A stretch of 64,000 nucleotides of DNA from Bactericera cockerelli. Lineage: Eukaryota > Arthropoda > Insecta > Hemiptera > Triozidae. The notes beneath the pieces were generated by a model, which ran no database searches, had not been told where the DNA came from, and saw only the letters and a list, made by a program, of their open reading frames with translations. Below, in pieces: positions 52,453 through 63,200 of this stretch (the stretch's first letter is position 1; each line of letters starts with the position of its first letter). The stretch is from assembly GCA_024516035.1 (NCBI GenBank), contig CM044964.1, forward strand, positions 23,143,844 to 23,207,843, in the 5' to 3' direction. Both the position numbers and the translations under genes were made by a program.

Positions 52453-52949
52453 ATGAGTTCATAGTACTGAACGGAGTGTTGAGGTCGATAAAACTAGCTC
52501 TCTTTCTCTCTCTCTCCCAATCTCGCTAATTACATTAACTTTAATTGAAGAATCTCTTTTCTTTCCTCTATATTTCATCTGGGTTCTCTTTTGTTTCAGA
52601 ATTTTCATTGAAGAAATACAATTCTTTAGTATTATCTGCAGTACTTATTATTATTAATGTCGAGTGACTCGTGATTTTTTTGCGATCTGGGCGGTCTAGC
52701 GTTATAAGCGAATACGTAAAAAGTTAGTGGTCAGGCGCTATCACCCAGAACCAAGAGTGCGAAGTTTTTTTTTTTTCAACAAATAACTTTTATTTATTTA
52801 CATTTTTTGTTATTTACAATGTAATTAAATTAATTTAAAATAGGACAATCTACAAAAGTAAGGGAACTCGTGTCTTCTATTACTAATATCATGGACTCGA
52901 TAATAGTGGTTGGGCCGGAATAAAACGTAAATTTTTTGAATTTGAAATT

Positions 52950-54870
52950 CTACATAATCAAAATAACATTGCAGAATCATTGTTCATCACTTTTTCCAAA
53001 AATTTAATTTTGTCCAATATGATGTTATCTTCCCTTGCCGCAATAACAGACGGTTCGAACTTTTGGAGAGAGAAGAAGAGAAGAAAATGGAATATGAGAC
53101 CAAAGTTTTAAAAAACTTATCAACAAAGATCAGACTAGATCTAAAAGTCTTCAATTTGTTTCATCGAAAATCACTCAAAATTTAGTATATTATGAAATAG
53201 AACAAAAAATATAAATTGACATTTTTTTAGAACTGTTTCTTAGTTATTATTTATGTACAAAAAAAACATATTTAGTGTTAAGTGTTTTTAGACTTCTTTT
53301 TCATTTTCCTAATCCATGTAAATTTGTTTATAACGTTATGTATAGTGGTAAGACTATGATTGGATTTCTATGTTAGTAAGCACAAGGTCTCTACCAATTT
53401 TGGGTAGGAGCCATATAATTTAATCTTGGTTTAAAGTTTCCCCAAAACCCCCCTTGTGAATATTGTTCATGGAGTGGAAAAACAATTACTAATCAAACAA
53501 ATTATTCTTAGATCAATTTCATGGTAGTATTGATGAACTAACGGCGTCGCGAATGTAAACAAAACTCGAATCCGTTTCATTAGGAAATCCAAATTAGTTA
53601 CTCGTTTTGATATTTGTGTTCTCAAAATGACTTACCAAGTTTCGTATTATTTTTTTTGAAGATTAGTTTTTTGATTCATTACATGTGGATAGTTTAGTAA
53701 AATTGCACTTGCGTAAAATAAATAGATATTTTGTTTGCAACATAACACAGTTACCCAAAAAGAGTAGTAATTTCCCCGAACCGGCAAGCAAACCTTTTTA
53801 TTTTTTTTCTTTTTTAGTTACATTTATTTGTTTTTTGTTATCCACATACCAAAGTGATTCGTAATTCATTTTTTAATTAAGTGATTTACTGAATTTGTTT
53901 TTTTCTGAACATTATGAAAGCTAATTATTTAATTAGTAATAATATATTTACTGAACCCATTTGGGTTTTTTTCCGATACTTACTTTTTTTATGTTTGACT
54001 ATGAAAATTGATATCTTATCATAGTAATCCATTTGTCTATATTTTTTTCTTTAAATTCAAAGATAAAGCTAGTCCGAAATAATATTATAAGATATTATTA
54101 AGCCTTCGTATTTGTAAGGCTTTCAGACTTTGTCGCGTGTGTAGCCATTACTAAGAGCTGACCTTAAACTTTAATTTATTACACTAATATGCATAATTAA
54201 CTGGTAAAACTCTAGTAATTTCAACAACATTAAAGTTAACTACTCATTTTCCCATGATAGGTGGCAACTGTGTAGGGGAAAAATTTCCCTTTCCACCGAA
54301 GACTGTCCAGCATGCACAATGCCATACGCGCAAATCATTGGATAACGGACCTTATTATTATTACATATTAATCTATTTTTTTTTATATCCAAAAAACATT
54401 GGGATATACATTTTTACATTTTTTATAATAGTAAAAAAATAAAAAGATATTGGATCAAGTCTAATGAGGTCTATTAATTTATGAAGTTTGGCCGCCTGTA
54501 TATCTGTGGTTGCTAATATCATTCACACTGTAGGCATACTAAGTGGATATGTTGAATGAGGTTGTATTAAAGAGATTTAATTAAAAATCCGCAAAAAAAA
54601 ATAATTACACCCTAGACTAAATCCATGAAAAAATAACCATGATTTTGATTACCATATACTGAAACAGGAGGTCGTCAAAACAGCTCTCTTTTTCTTTAGT
54701 CTCAAATAACATTAACTTTAATTGAAAAATTTTAGTTCTTTCTCTATTTCATCTGCTCTCTTTTTAGAAATTTTCTTAAAATACTTCTTAAATCTGCCTT
54801 ATTATTTTTGTCGAACTTTTTCTTTGCCAATCTGCTCAACCGTTTGCGGAATACGTGAAAAGTATTCACC
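52950..54870. repeat. Tandem duplication, copy B (deletion-rich)
   Basis: It follows copy A in order but is about 18 percent shorter, with frequent one- and two-base losses, including within otherwise conserved words (AGGCCTCTTCACATTTTTTGTG vs AGGCTTTCAGACTTTGTCGCG). It has no gene. The pattern looks like an unpolished long-read segment as much as an old duplication. Confidence 0.75.
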
Positions 54871-55139
54871 ATTATCGAACAAAAATTATTTTTTTGAAAC
54901 GACTGCCCAATCTAGAAATTTTTTTTTACTAATTAAAATTCTCGACTCAAAAATTCTGCTTCTATTTTATCGGCCACACACATAAGTGCAACTTACCTCA
55001 TTTGAGAGAAGCTTTGGTAGCCTTGGAGCCTTTGGCACTACCTGACTATAACAAGTATAACATATACCTATAAGAAATTTCTTAAAAGTAAAACATCAAA
55101 TTTGGGAAGAAATATTTGGAAGAAATATTTATGTACGCA
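54871..55139. other. Non-coding stretch
   Basis: Low-complexity AT-rich sequence with the same noisy character as copy B; GGAAGAAATATTT is doubled near 55105. Confidence 0.4.
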
Positions 55140-55285
55140 TTCCCTAGCGGAGTTGTAACACACTAGGCTTCTCCGTACGGTAACCTGGGTTCGAACCTCA
55201 CCTGGGTAGAACATTTTCTAATCTGTATTTTGGATGTAAAGCATGGGTCAGGGTCCACTCTTAACTCTTGAGGAAAAATGAGTAC
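55140..55285 (+). mobile_element. SINE family tS6
   Basis: CCCTAGCGGAGTTGTAACAC, B box GGGTTCGAACCTCACC, TAGAACATTTTCTAATCTG, GAGGAAAAATGAGTA. Confidence 0.65.
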
Positions 55286-55364
55286 CCATGTTAACCTATG
55301 TTAAGTATTCAAGAAAGCACAAAAAAATATTCCTCTATCAATTTTACATCCCTTCTTCTCTTCC

Positions 55365-55658
55365 TCTTTTTCTTTCTCACTCTCCCCCTCTCTCTCTCTC
55401 TCTCTCTCTCTCCCTCCTCTCCCCTCCCTCCCTCCTCTCTCCTCTCTCTCCTCCTCTCTCCTCTCTCTCTTTCTTTCTCTCTCTCCCCTCTCTCTCTCTC
55501 TCTCCTCTTCTCTCTCTCTTTCTCTCTATTTCTTTCTCTTTCTCTCTCTCTTTCTTCCTCTGTTTTATCTCTTTCTCTCTCTCTCTCTCTGTCTATTCCT
55601 CTCTCTTTCCTCTCTCTCTGTCTCTTCCTCTCACTTTCTCTCTTACTCTCTCTCTCTC

Positions 55659-55704
<46 letters not shown>

Positions 55705-55708
55705 CCTT
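55365..55708. repeat. CT-rich microsatellite
   Basis: About 340 bases of CTCTCTCC and TTTCTCTC. Confidence 0.95.
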
Positions 55709-56004
55709 CCTGCTTAAAAAGTTAAAGCTGTGGAGACTTAAGGCTTACGAAGGATTAGGAAGCGCAAGGGATTACACGCAGCTTCTAACAGCGCTTAATA
55801 CATGCGGATGATAATAATAATAATTATAATTAATAAAGAGATTGTCTAATTAAGGGCTCACTTATACACCCTCTGTTACCTGAGTTAAGCTAGGGATAAG
55901 GTAAATAGCTGCAAGAGTTCTTAACGTCTTAAAATCAAGTCGTTAGCACAGATTTTATACTAAGTTAGCTATTAGTAACAGTTATCATAAAAAAAAAAAC
56001 ATAA
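55709..56004. other. Non-coding stretch
   Basis: Part of intron 1 of cuticle gene 2. No recognised content besides AATAATAATAAT at 55812. Confidence 0.4.
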
Positions 56005-56175
56005 ACCACCCTGTGTATACTAGAAAGAAAAGCATTTACTTGTAGTATATGATTGCTAAATTACCTAGATGTATTGTATCCACCTTTTAGTTCTTGAAGT
56101 ATTCAGCCAGGTAGTAAGGGTCATTTTCACCGTTATAGTCACACATGGTGAAAAAAAGAAACTAGTTAGTTAGTT
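56005..56175. repeat. Dispersed repeat Y (inverted copy)
   Basis: AAGAAAAGCATTTACTTGTAG, TTGTATCCACCTTTTAGTTC and ACCGTTATAGTCACACATGG, the reverse complement of 38578-38735. Confidence 0.75.
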
Positions 56176-56211
56176 ATCAATGTTATCATATTTGTATATT
56201 ATTCATTTTCT

Positions 56212-56302
56212 TGTCATGTCCCGACTGGGTTCCGAAACCACGACCTCTGGAATCTCTGGATTCACAGAGTACCGCCTTTACCACTGAGCTACCGGGACAA
56301 AC
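56212..56302 (-). mobile_element. tRNA-like head of SINE family tS4
   Basis: The minus strand reads GTCCCGGTAGCTCAGTGGTA, GGTACTCTGTGAATCCAGAG and CCAGAGGTCGTGGTTTCGG. A near-identical head is at 57150. Confidence 0.75.
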
Positions 56303-56666
56303 TAACTCATAAAACTTTTTAACTTATTACAAATAAATCGTCATTTGAATTTCACAAAGCGTGCTGCATACACGTCTTGCCTCCCACTCTCATTGTCTTC
56401 CATAATCCACACTAAATTTAGCGTCTTTGTACTTGGCACTCTTTTGCAATTTTTCCCCCGCTAAAAAAAACCATTCTTTTTGTCTCCACCCACGCCGCCG
56501 TCGCTTAACAACATTGCGTGTGACGTGTTCGTGCGGGGATTTATCGAGTCTGTTTTCTTCTGGAACATTCACAGATGTAACACATTATGGTATTAAAAAT
56601 ATAACAAGTTGTTTTCTTTATTTTGCTTCCGAGAATATATTTATTTATTAAACGGGAATAACCGTG

Positions 56667-56935
56667 CATCCGTGGCGTAACGGTTATGACTACTGCCCGT
56701 AGTCCAGATTTCCTGAGTTCGATCCCCGGTCGGAGCAGATTTTTCACACAGAAAATTCTGTTCCCTCCGTACCTACATGTGAGGCTGGCATTTCCCGTTC
56801 GACCCAGGCTGGGTGAGGTTAATGTGGGTAGCTGGTACGATTCCCAGCGAATGGAGGGTAAAACCCCCGTCCTGACTATCTCAAATCAAGACGATAAAAC
56901 CGAATAGAATCAACTGGCCACAATAGATCTATTAT
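56667..56935 (+). mobile_element. SINE family tS3 (full copy)
   Basis: CGTGGCGTAACGGTTATGAC, CCCGTAGTCCAGATTTCC, B box GAGTTCGATCCCC, then GTGAGGCTGGCATTTCCCG, CAGGCTGGGTGAGGTTAATG and GCGAATGGAGGGTAAAACCC. Confidence 0.85.
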
Positions 56936-57094
56936 AGTTGGTTAAGTTTAAGGGCCGGATTATAAAGCAGGATTAAATTTAGGATAAGCCGGACCCTCCG
57001 TCCAGTTGGAGTTTCAACCAATCACAGCGCACTATAGCCCAAGTTGAGGGACAATCTAGCTTATCTTAACTTTAATCCTTTTTACATCGTGATA

Positions 57095-57232
57095 AGACCA
57101 TACAGTTGAAAGCGACGTTAAACCCAAATTCAAAAACAAAATAATTTGTCATGTCCCAGGCTGGTTTCGAACCCACGACCTCTGGAATCTCTAGATTCAC
57201 AGAGTGCCGCCTTTACCACTGAGCAGACTAGG
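57095..57232. mobile_element. 5S-SINE tail end (plus) next to tS4 head (minus)
   Basis: 57095-57145 reads ACCATACAGTTGAAAGCGACG and TTAAACCCAAATTC, then an A-rich end. 57150-57232 is a minus-strand tS4 head (GTTTCGAACCCACGACCTCT, CACTGAGC). Confidence 0.7.
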
Positions 57233-57520
57233 ATAAACTTCTTCTCACCAAGTGTATACGATGTGAACTATTGACGAGGAAGTATTGTGTCCACATTTTT
57301 GGCAGAGTATTTTATCATTGTGTGTTTCTCATTGTTATTTTCTTGTGGGAAAACATTTAATAAGAAGCAATAAAGATTGTTTACAAGGTTCTACAAGATT
57401 AGATAGTATAGTAGGTATGTGGGCTGTATAAGGCTCCGACAAAGAGACACCAGACAGCTTTCTAACAAGACGTATATGTCTCTATTTTCTCCCACTCAGC
57501 CGTTTTTCATTATCTATGTA
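57233..57520. other. Intron 1 of cuticle gene 2
   Basis: ACGAGGAAGTATTGTGTCCA at 57274 matches 7057. Nothing else. Confidence 0.4.
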
Positions 57521-57528
57521 TCTCTCTT

Positions 57529-57568
<40 letters not shown>

Positions 57569-57725
57569 ATCTCTATCTCTCTTTTTCTTTCTCTCTCTCT
57601 CTCTCTCTCTGTTTCTCTTCCTCAGATACTCTTTCTGTATTTTATATTGCACTATTTTCTAAATCTTTTGTCATTTTTCTCTTTCTTTTTATCTTTTCTC
57701 TTTTCTCATTTCTCTTTTCTCATTT
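57521..57725. repeat. CT microsatellite and pyrimidine-rich flank
   Basis: CT runs at 57525-57612 and CTTTTCTCATTTCT repeats to 57725. Confidence 0.9.
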
Positions 57726-57919
57726 TTGCTTTCACGGCCATGCCTCGGTCCGCAAAGCGGGCGACAGCCCGCTAGTACATTATATACACCTTTCTTCCTC
57801 CCACTTTCTCTCCACTGAATGCTCCGGCGGTGTGTTACTCCGGTGAGCTCATTAATTTCCTCGCAGCCTGCACCTGACAGAAATAATTCGTCCTCCTGAA
57901 GAAAGACTCGCGTACAAAG

Positions 57920-58330
57920 GTTGTAGCGAATGTGAGTGTGAACGGTGTTGGCATGAATGTGAACAGTGTGAGCTGAATGTGAACGGTACGAGCTGAATGT
58001 GAACGGTGTTTGCCTGAAATGAACGGTGCAAGCTGAATGTGAACGGTGTTTGCCTGAATGTGAACGATGTTTGCCCGAATGTGAACGGTGTTTGCATGAA
58101 TGTGAACGGTGTTGGCATGAATGTGAACGGTTTTTTTCATGAATGTGAACGGTACAAGCTGAATGTGAATGTTGTGAGCTGAATGTGATTGGTGCGAGCT
58201 GAATGTGAACGGTTTTTGAATGAATGTGAACGGTGTTTGCATGAATGTGAACGGTGTTTGTATGAATGTGAACGGTGCCAGCTGAATGTGAACAGTGCAA
58301 GCTAAATCTGAACGATGTAAGCTGAGTGTG
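57920..58330. repeat. 18/21-bp minisatellite (GAATGTGAACGGTG)
   Basis: About 20 units of GAATGTGAACGGTGTTTGCAT (21) or GAATGTGAACGGTGCAAGCT (18-20) interspersed. The minus-strand frames it creates (HSHSNTVHIHAN-like) are not regarded as genes. Confidence 0.95.
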
Positions 58331-58369
58331 TGTTACCGACTATGTATACTTAATGTGGTTATAGTTATT

Positions 58370-58830
58370 TGTAAGGGGTACCATCAGAGGCGCTCGTGTT
58401 GATCCGGCAACTATATGGGAAGTATTATGTCACTTCTCGCCCATCAGAGAGAGGCATACCATACTACGGGATGGGCAACCTAAAACACAGACCACAAGTG
58501 TCTACAGTAGCTCCTGTTAATGACTAGGAAATGAAAAAGGCTGTTTTTTTTAAGTGGGGTTTAACGTCGCTTTCAACTGCCATGGTCATATCACGACGGT
58601 GGTTTTACCCTCCATTCGCAGGAAACTCACAAACCTGCTACTCACATTGACCTCACCCAGCCTGAGTGGGGCCGGGAAAAGCCAGCGTCACGAGAATTAG
58701 AATTTGAATGGTCACCCATCCAAGTCTTAACCTCGCTGGATGTCGCTTAACTTCGGTGTTCTGAAGGGAACCGGTGTATTCAACATGCCATCGACGCTGG
58801 CGAAAAAGGCTGTGAAACACTCATCTTTTA
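58370..58830. repeat. Dispersed repeat X, split by a 5S-SINE
   Basis: 58370-58544 and 58802-58830 together correspond to the reverse complement of about 8620-8800. The interruption is exactly the 257-base SINE with a duplicated target. Confidence 0.75.
58545..58801 (-). mobile_element. 5S rRNA-derived SINE, complete copy with target-site duplication
   Basis: On the minus strand it starts GCCAGCGTCGATGGCATG, goes on with TTGAATACACCGGTTCCC, ACACCGAAGTTAAGCGACAT (5S A box region) and GACTTGGATGGGTGACCATT (5S IE/C box region) and returns to GTGACGCTGGC, a 5S-like closing stem. Then comes the tail: CACTCAGGCTGGGTGAGG, GTGAGTTTCCTGCGAATGG, GTTGAAAGCGACGTTAAACC, and an A tail. The flanking repeats GAAAAAGGCTGT are at 58533-58544 and 58802-58813. 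Confidence 0.9.
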
Positions 58831-59965
58831 ATAATAAAAAAACAGCATAATTTAATGTTTAATGTTAAATTGATTATAAAATGTACGACCCTGTACATTA
58901 TTCTATACTTGATGATATACCTAGTATTTATCTGTATTCATACGTACCTACAGTACGAAATGAAATCTTTACATATTAATGTATGTTCCTACCTAATAAC
59001 ATTATTTCACGTACATATTCTTCTGTCAGAATGAATAGGCATGAAGAATTCAGCCCGCCCTCTCAGCAAGAGTTGCCTGCTTTTGTTACTTTGATATATT
59101 GAAAATTCAAGCTGCAAAATAAAGACTTTTTGTGAGCTTTCTTCGTGGAGTGCTACAAAAATATACAGGGTGTAATTGAATGTGGGGTCAAAAATTCAGG
59201 AGGATTTTCCTGGGTACAATAAAAGTGGGGTTCACTCCTGTAAAAGAAATCCCAAAAATGTGTCTATGATATTTTTTTTAAATACTTAGAAGAAAAATAA
59301 CCATCGCCTTTGTCTACTTCAAAACACAAGTAAAAAGAGTACTGTGTCTTATGGCAAACATCGATAGTGATGTCAGTTGTTTGTAAATAAATTTTACTTT
59401 CTTTCTCTCTCTAGGACCTCTAGGTGCTGTTAAAGTATTTGAAAAAAATATCATATTTTATTATCGTACTTTGGATGGCTGGGGTTTACTTCGTGAGGAA
59501 AAATGAGTATTAATCTATATGATTTACGTATGCCCTAGCAAGGAACCTCTTGCTAGAGCATTAAGCTGCGGGATAACTATGTACAGTTTTTTAATGACAT
59601 TGAAAAGGAGACTCTTCAAAAGTTGTGAAGTTCACAAAATTTGTCTCTACCTTTTATCATTTTTGCTTGAATTTCGTTTCCTGAAGATTTTGTGAGGCTT
59701 TGTATTTTATTTATTTATTCACACTTTATTTTTTTTACAAAACAATTAACAAATTAATTAATAACAATATTAAAAAAAATTAGGAATATGTAGAAAAATA
59801 TTATTTTTTTACAAAAACGAACACAAACTTCCGATTTCAAATATTAGAAATTCTCGAAGTAAAATTAAGAACATGATTAATTTTCAATTACAATTGTTTT
59901 GTAATCTAGTTCTTTTAGTTTCTAGTCCCACAGGATGTTGGATAAAGCTTGAATCATCTTTGCAG
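58831..59965. other. Non-coding end of intron 1, cuticle gene 2
   Basis: An isolated ACAGGGTGTAATTGAATG at 59164 resembles a MITE end without a partner. 59462-59510 is a tS6/tS1 body fragment (TACTTTGGATGGCTGGGG, GAGGAAAAATGAGTA). The acceptor is at 59965 (TCTTTGCAG). Confidence 0.5.
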
Positions 59966-60239
59966 GTACTGTTCATTTCCGCCATAGGCATGGCCCTGGG
60001 CACACCCACTGGACTCTACAGCAATCCCTCACCTGTTTTACTACCAACTCCCTAGGCCCGTTCACACTGTCACCAAGAGTCAGTTCCACACGCAGGATGG
60101 ATTGGGTAAAAAGAAATTGCCTTTTCGATATGGAATAATAGAAGTATAGTAGTTATGGCTAATAAGAATAGAACAGAATAGAATTTTTATTTTTATAAAA
60201 TTAATTTTACAAATGTATTTATAAGATTTCAGACCTTCA

Positions 60240-60272
<33 letters not shown>

Positions 60273-63200
60273 AATACTCTTTATTTATTTTAATTTTACA
60301 TAATATACATTGAATATAGTGAGTTTATGAGGTACTATTACCCTATTTGTTGTAGGTTGTGTTGTACCTCATTTATAATATACAATAAAATTTAAGAGTT
60401 TAAAAAAAAAAGAAATATTTGTATACAATTATACATATATACATTATTTACTTGAACTACACAATTAACTCCATTATTTAGTATTTATAGATTTCAGACC
60501 TTCATTATTCAGTTATGGCTGATAAGAATAGAATAAAATATAATTTTTATTTGTATAAAATTAATTTTACAATTGTAAAATATTAATAAGATTTCAGACC
60601 TTCATTATTTAGTACAGTCGAACCTGGATAAACAGGAATTGAAGGGACCGCCAATCTATTCCTCTTTATAGAGGTTTCCTCTTTAAAAAGGTTTCCTCTT
60701 TAGGGAGGTTCCAAATTTCGTTTTCCTGCTTCTAGAGGTTCACATTAAAATACAGGTCGAGAGGAATATTGTCCTACGGTTAGTGGTTTACATGGTTGTT
60801 TTTTAGAATTCCCAACAAATGGATTGGGTTACGAATTCTTTCAAGCTAGAGAAATTTTAATAAAGAAACAATAAATTTATTTTAACTAATTTAATGATTT
60901 AAGATTTATCCATGGTTTGTTTATTTTTTTAATTTTTTCTGAAGAAATTTAATACACAAATAAATTTTACATTAAATGTATACAGTGAGTTTATGAGGAC
61001 TATACAAATTGTGAGTGTGTTTGTTTCCGGTTGATTTATGCATAATATTTCTAAGCATCACAAAATCTAAAAGTTGTTAAAAGAAATTTGCAAATGGTTT
61101 CCTGTTTATAAAGGCTCTACGATAATAATTTCCTCTTTACAATCAGATAAACTGTTTTTAGTTTTATAGAGTCCAACCTGGCACGATAGTTTGCGAAAAA
61201 AATAAAATATAATTTCTCTTTATAACATTGAATTTTCATGTTTAACAGTTTTGGTCAAAAAATAAGGCCACGACTTCTTTTATAGGTTCCTCTTACCAAG
61301 TTCCATTTATCAGTTCGACTGTATTTATAGATTTCAGACCTTCATTATTTAGTTATGGCTAATCTTTTTCTTTTTATAGGCGTTCATCAGACCTCAGCTG
61401 AGGTGTTCTTTCTTTAAGACGGTGGAAGATTTTTTTCAATTGTCTAGCACCACCATAGCCCATTCCAGAAACACTCTCCAGCTCTCCACTCTCAAAATCC
61501 CCGAATCTCCGAGCTCTGTTTCAACCGTCACACAATGCACTTTGATTGTATAATAACCATTGTGTGACAGTTGAAAGGGAGATTTGGAGATTATGAGAAT
61601 GTTTCTAGAACTGGTGACTAGTGACCTAAATATATAAAAATGGTTTAGGTAAAAGAGTTTCTCCATATTGGGGGTTTGATGCAATGAGAAACGAGGGCTT
61701 CACGATTTTTATTTTAGCACATTACATAATTACAATATTTGTCAGGCGCTCATAAACAGTCCATTTTCATGCAAATTGTTGCAATGATAATAATTATATT
61801 GGACAAATTAACAACTATGGTAAATTAATTTAAAGTTTATTTAAATACACTAATTAAGTTTATTATTAAAAAGATGAATACTTATGTCTGCATAATGGGA
61901 CTCCCTGTCTCGAGCCGACAGTCTAAATAAAGATAATACTATTACTATTATTATATACCTACATACAAAATAAAATAAAAAATACTTAATTATTAATCCT
62001 GTCTACTAACAGGTCAATACGCCTACGGCTACTCAGACGGGCTTTCGAGCAAAACCGAATCCAAATCTTTCGACGGCATCACTCACGGGTCCTACTCCTA
62101 TCTGGACCCTCACGGGGTGGTACAAAACGTGAACTACATCGCTGACGACGTGAACGGGTTTCGAGTAGCGGCCTCGAATTTGCCAGTGGGCCCCGCGGCT
62201 GTGCCTGTGAATTCTAACGTGATTCCCGTCAGACCTTCCGGCCCTGGACTGAGTCCTGCAGGTATTTTTTTTACATAAATACACAGTAAAATTCTCCAAC
62301 GCTGGAGAATTTTAAAAATATATTGGTCCAGTATTTCAAACAGCTATGAGAAACTGGATCAGTATTTATGGTTGGGTGGAAGAGCTTCTTGAAGGAGAAT
62401 ACTGCCATATAAAAGAAAGCCCCCCCCCCCCCCCCCCCCAAAAAAAGTGCACTGGTAGTCAACGCGCTAGTCTGGTAATCCAGGTAGCGTAGGGATCCGT
62501 TGGTTCAAAACCCAAAAAGTGCATGATTTTCCTCATGAATTTCGATTGTCAGTTTGTGATTACATAATAATAGAACTCTGTGGCCTGGTGGTTACCTTTT
62601 TATTAAGAGTGTTATTCTAATTGTTAATATACTGTTATTATTACCTATCATTTATTTATTTTTTTCTTAAAAAATATCTCTACATTTCTTAGTAAAATGA
62701 ACAAAAAATGTCAATATGAATTAAAAAAACCTCTAAACAGGTCTTCAACTAGTCATAAGATGGACATGGACAGTTGGACACATTATCCTGTAGACCAAAA
62801 CATGGATAGCTGGGTGGTAATAGGGTTCTTGTGATAATAGTGATGGGGTTGCTAGCAAGAGAGAAGAGAGTCGTTGGTTTTTCTTGGGAAATTTAGAATC
62901 ATCTGAGATGAGCTATTAGTATTTTGTAATGGAAAGCCCAACAAATACCAATGCAAAAAATCCCCCATTTTCCTAAATCCCCAAAAAAATTCCACTTTTT
63001 AAAAACTAGACTCGTTTTCAGGACTTCCCGTGCCGTCTCATGATCATCTCCCCTCTCCGGAACACATCTACGCCCCTGTACAACAAGTCCCGCCCCTCCA
63101 TACGAGACCTGCGCACCAGGGTCCACTTTATTCCGAGTCTGCGCATCAACAGTATCCCTTCCAAGGTCAACAGCACTCTGACTCCTCCCATCAACAGTAC

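Larger units (their letters stand above)
50395..52740. repeat. Tandem duplication, copy A (intact)
   Basis: This 2.3 kb segment corresponds to 52950-54870 in the same order. Shared landmarks: GTTTATAACGTTATGTATAG, AGCACAAGGTCTCTAC, AAACTCGAATCCGTTTCATTA, ACATTAACTTTAATTGAA and GAATACGT.AAAAG. It contains exon 1 of cuticle gene 2, a tS1 SINE and a minisatellite. Confidence 0.85.

Noticed and set aside
53337..53346. Alternative first exon of cuticle gene 2 in copy B
   Set aside because: ATGTATAGTG followed by GTAAGA has lost bases relative to 50909 and would not splice in phase 0; the surrounding sequence is unreliable.
57689..58300. A 203-residue His-rich minus-strand protein (HSHSNTVHI type)
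   Set aside because: It is the translation of an 18/21-base minisatellite; three frames are open in parallel.
62421..62438. G-quadruplex or regulatory element at the poly-C run
   Set aside because: A single homopolymer with no regular spacing next to a SINE; likely a low-accuracy homopolymer.
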